This document shows positions 6,419 to 8,156 of a stretch of DNA of 8,156 nucleotides, one piece after another (the first letter of the stretch is position 1; each line of letters opens with the position of its first letter). Location: contig JANQQH010000431.1 of assembly GCA_028285025.1 (NCBI GenBank), positions 1 to 8,156 on the forward strand, read 5' to 3'. Source of the stretch: Hyphomicrobiaceae bacterium (GTDB lineage Bacteria; Pseudomonadota; Alphaproteobacteria; Rhizobiales; HXMU1428-3). A program made the translations under genes and the position numbers. The notes beneath the pieces were generated by a model. That model worked only from the letters and a program-made list of their open reading frames with translations. It ran no database searches and was not told where the DNA came from.

Positions 6419-8156
6419 TTTCCAAGTCCCCCTGTTACAACAAAATAAGTAATCAGGGCAGTGAGCCCAATCATCATGATAAAGGCATAATGATACACAT
6501 AACCACTTTGCATTGACTTTACGCGTTTTGTAATTTCAAGAGCACGCGTAGCAACACCATTAACAACCCCATCAATCAGAAGCTGATCGCCAATTTTCCA
6601 CAGTTGCCTGGCCAGCCATTTGGTTGGCTTGACGAGAACATAATCATACAACTCATCAAAATACCATTTATTGTAAAGAAACAAATAAATCGGCTCAAAC
6701 AACTTGGCCACGCTGGCTGGCAAGACAGGACTAACAATATAAAACAACCAAGCCAAGCCAAAGCCAAAAATCATCGCCAATAATGGTGAAAACTTCACCA
6801 AGATTGGCACATTATGAAATTCATTCAAGATATTATTAGAAGCGCTTGTAAAAAGGCTAGAACCCCAAAACTGTGCATAGTGAGACCCAAAGAAATAGTC
6901 CTTGAAAACAAACCCGGCTGCAATGGAACCAAGTGCGAGAATAAACAGCGGCACCAACATCACCTTTGGGCTTTCATGCACATGGCTGAGCACATCTGGT
7001 GTCGCTCTTGAGCGCCCATGGAACGTCATAAAGATCAACCGCCAAGAATAAAACGAGGTAAGAAAAGCAGCAAACACCAACAGATAAAAGGCGTTCTCAC
7101 TAAACGCGTTCTGAGCAGCAAAAGCACTTTCAATAATCGCATCTTTAGAAAAAAAGCCCGCAGTGTAAGGAAAGCCAGTTAGCGCGATCGTTCCAATGAT
7201 CATCATCGCATAGGTTTGCGGGATCATTTTATAAAGCCCGCCCATATGGCGCATATCTTGTTCATCTGACATCGCATGAATAACAGAGCCTGCCCCTAAG
7301 AACAGCAAAGCTTTAAAGAACGCGTGGGTGAAAAGGTGAAAAATCGCCGCCCCATAAGCCCCAACACCAAGCGCGACAAACATATAACCCAACTGGCTGC
7401 AAGTGGAATAAGCAATCACACGCTTAATGTCATTTTGAACCAAACCAACGGTGGCAGCAAAAAAGGCCGTGATTGCCCCAACAAAGGTCACCACCACCAG
7501 GGCATCCGGAGTAAATTCAAACAGCGGGCTCAATCTTGCCACCATAAACACACCAGCCGTTACCATAGTGGCCGCATGAATAAGCGCAGAGACAGGCGTT
7601 GGACCTTCCATCGCATCTGGCAACCAAGTATGGAGCAAAAACTGAGCTGACTTACCCATCGCGCCCATAAACAACAACAGGCAAATGGTCGTCAGCACAT
7701 CCACTTCCCAGCTTAAAAAGGTAAAGGTCTTACCAACCAATGAAGGTGCACTTTGAAAAACCGCATCCAGCTCAATAGAACCTGTGACCATAAACAGAGC
7801 AAAAATACCCAGCGCAAAGCCAAAATCACCCACCCGGTTAACAACAAACGCCTTCATCGCCGCTGCATTGGCAGAAGGCTTTTTGAACCAAAAGCCGATC
7901 AGCAAATAAGAAGCAAGGCCAACCCCTTCCCAACCAAAGAACATTTGCAACAAATTATCTGAGGTGACCAACATCAACATGGCAAAAGTGAACAAGGACA
8001 GATAGGCAAAAAAGCGCGGGCAGTGGGGATCGTGATGCATATAGCCAATAGAATAAATATGCACCAAACAAGAAACTGTATTGACCACCACCAGCATAAC
8101 CGCAGTTAATGTATCAATGCGCAAGCTCCAGCCCACATCGAGCGAACCAGATTTTA
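6415..8156 (-). CDS. nuoL: NADH-quinone oxidoreductase subunit L, 5' end beyond the window
   Basis: This is the distal antiporter-like subunit of complex I, which carries the long lateral helix running along the membrane arm. 579 residues are visible; the N-terminal helices, probably some 70-80 residues, lie outside the window. Numbering from the first complete codon (8152-8154): Glu76 in [10 protein letters not shown], Asp110 in RVGDFGF, Lys168 in [20 protein letters not shown], His193 in [11 protein letters not shown], Lys281 in HAFFKALLF, and Lys337 in AGFFSKD (equivalent to E. coli Lys399). The lateral helix and final anchor occupy about residues 480 to the end, including [11 protein letters not shown]. 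The frame stays open upstream of the GTG at 8136 with typical NuoL sequence ([18 protein letters not shown]), so that GTG is not the start. The TGA stop overlaps the nuoM start. No defects seen. Confidence 0.97.
   Translation of the reverse strand, partial: KSGSLDVGWSLRIDTLTAVMLVVVNTVSCLVHIYSIGYMHHDPHCPRFFAYLSLFTFAMLMLVTSDNLLQMFFGWEGVGLASYLLIGFWFKKPSANAAAMKAFVVNRVGDFGFALGIFALFMVTGSIELDAVFQSAPSLVGKTFTFLSWEVDVLTTICLLLFMGAMGKSAQFLLHTWLPDAMEGPTPVSALIHAATMVTAGVFMVARLSPLFEFTPDALVVVTFVGAITAFFAATVGLVQNDIKRVIAYSTCSQLGYMFVALGVGAYGAAIFHLFTHAFFKALLFLGAGSVIHAMSDEQDMRHMGGLYKMIPQTYAMMIIGTIALTGFPYTAGFFSKDAIIESAFAAQNAFSENAFYLLVFAAFLTSFYSWRLIFMTFHGRSRATPDVLSHVHESPKVMLVPLFILALGSIAAGFVFKDYFFGSHYAQFWGSSLFTSASNNILNEFHNVPILVKFSPLLAMIFGFGLAWLFYIVSPVLPASVAKLFEPIYLFLYNKWYFDELYDYVLVKPTKWLARQLWKIGDQLLIDGVVNGVATRALEITKRVKSMQSGYVYHYAFIMMIGLTALITYFVVTGGLGK
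6427..6433 (-). promoter_or_regulatory. Ribosome binding site of nuoM, inside the nuoL coding end
   Basis: AGGGGGA on the minus strand lies within the last codons of nuoL. It is 8 bases before the first ATG (6418) and 11 before the second (6415). The spacing favours the first ATG, which overlaps the nuoL stop by 4 bases. Confidence 0.65.

Noticed and set aside
7324..7650. A 108-codon plus-strand open frame
   Set aside because: It is antisense to the most conserved part of nuoL and encodes a Lys/Arg/His-rich chain with no family likeness.
8134..8138. GTG (8136) or ATG (8138) as the start of nuoL
   Set aside because: The GTG lies in the nuoL frame, but that frame continues upstream to the window edge with conserved NuoL sequence. 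The ATG is out of frame.

Overview
The window is a stretch of an alphaproteobacterial chromosome with every recognisable gene on the minus strand. Read 5'->3' along that strand (high to low coordinates) the order is nuoL (5' end outside the window) - nuoM - nuoN - birA - rnj (RNase J) - mce (methylmalonyl-CoA epimerase) - a small DUF1467-type membrane protein (3' end outside the window). This is the usual arrangement at the end of the complex I operon in many Alphaproteobacteria, and each protein looks like the alphaproteobacterial version of its family. By eye the composition is moderate, roughly mid-40s % GC. I cannot name the genus.

Region by region: 8156-4901 and 4865-3420 encode the three antiporter-like proton-pumping membrane subunits of NADH:quinone oxidoreductase (NuoL, NuoM, NuoN). 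nuoL and nuoM overlap by 4 bases, and nuoM and nuoN are 35 bases apart. birA follows nuoN after 20 bases and encodes a short biotin-protein ligase with no DNA-binding domain. rnj follows birA after 42 bases. mce lies 112 bases beyond rnj. Between mce and the DUF1467 gene is the only sizeable non-coding stretch (136-410, 275 bases). It holds a pair of REP-like palindromes in inverted orientation, about 148 bp overall, resembling a REPIN or MITE. I saw no RNA gene, CRISPR array, insertion sequence with a transposase, prophage part or defence gene.

How the genes may fit together: NuoL/M/N couple NADH oxidation to proton export. BirA attaches biotin to carboxylases, including propionyl-CoA carboxylase where that enzyme is present. 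That enzyme makes the substrate of Mce, and the product of Mce goes through methylmalonyl-CoA mutase to succinyl-CoA and the TCA cycle, which feeds NADH back to complex I. RNase J is an RNA-processing enzyme with no obvious metabolic link; its place here is a conserved linkage. This functional chain is inference from family knowledge.

All six main genes look intact apart from truncation of the two outer genes by the window edges. This is essentially a conserved housekeeping region. I did not find convincing evidence for a new biological system. The items most worth a second look are the inverted REP pair and the tightly packed nuo-birA-rnj junctions.
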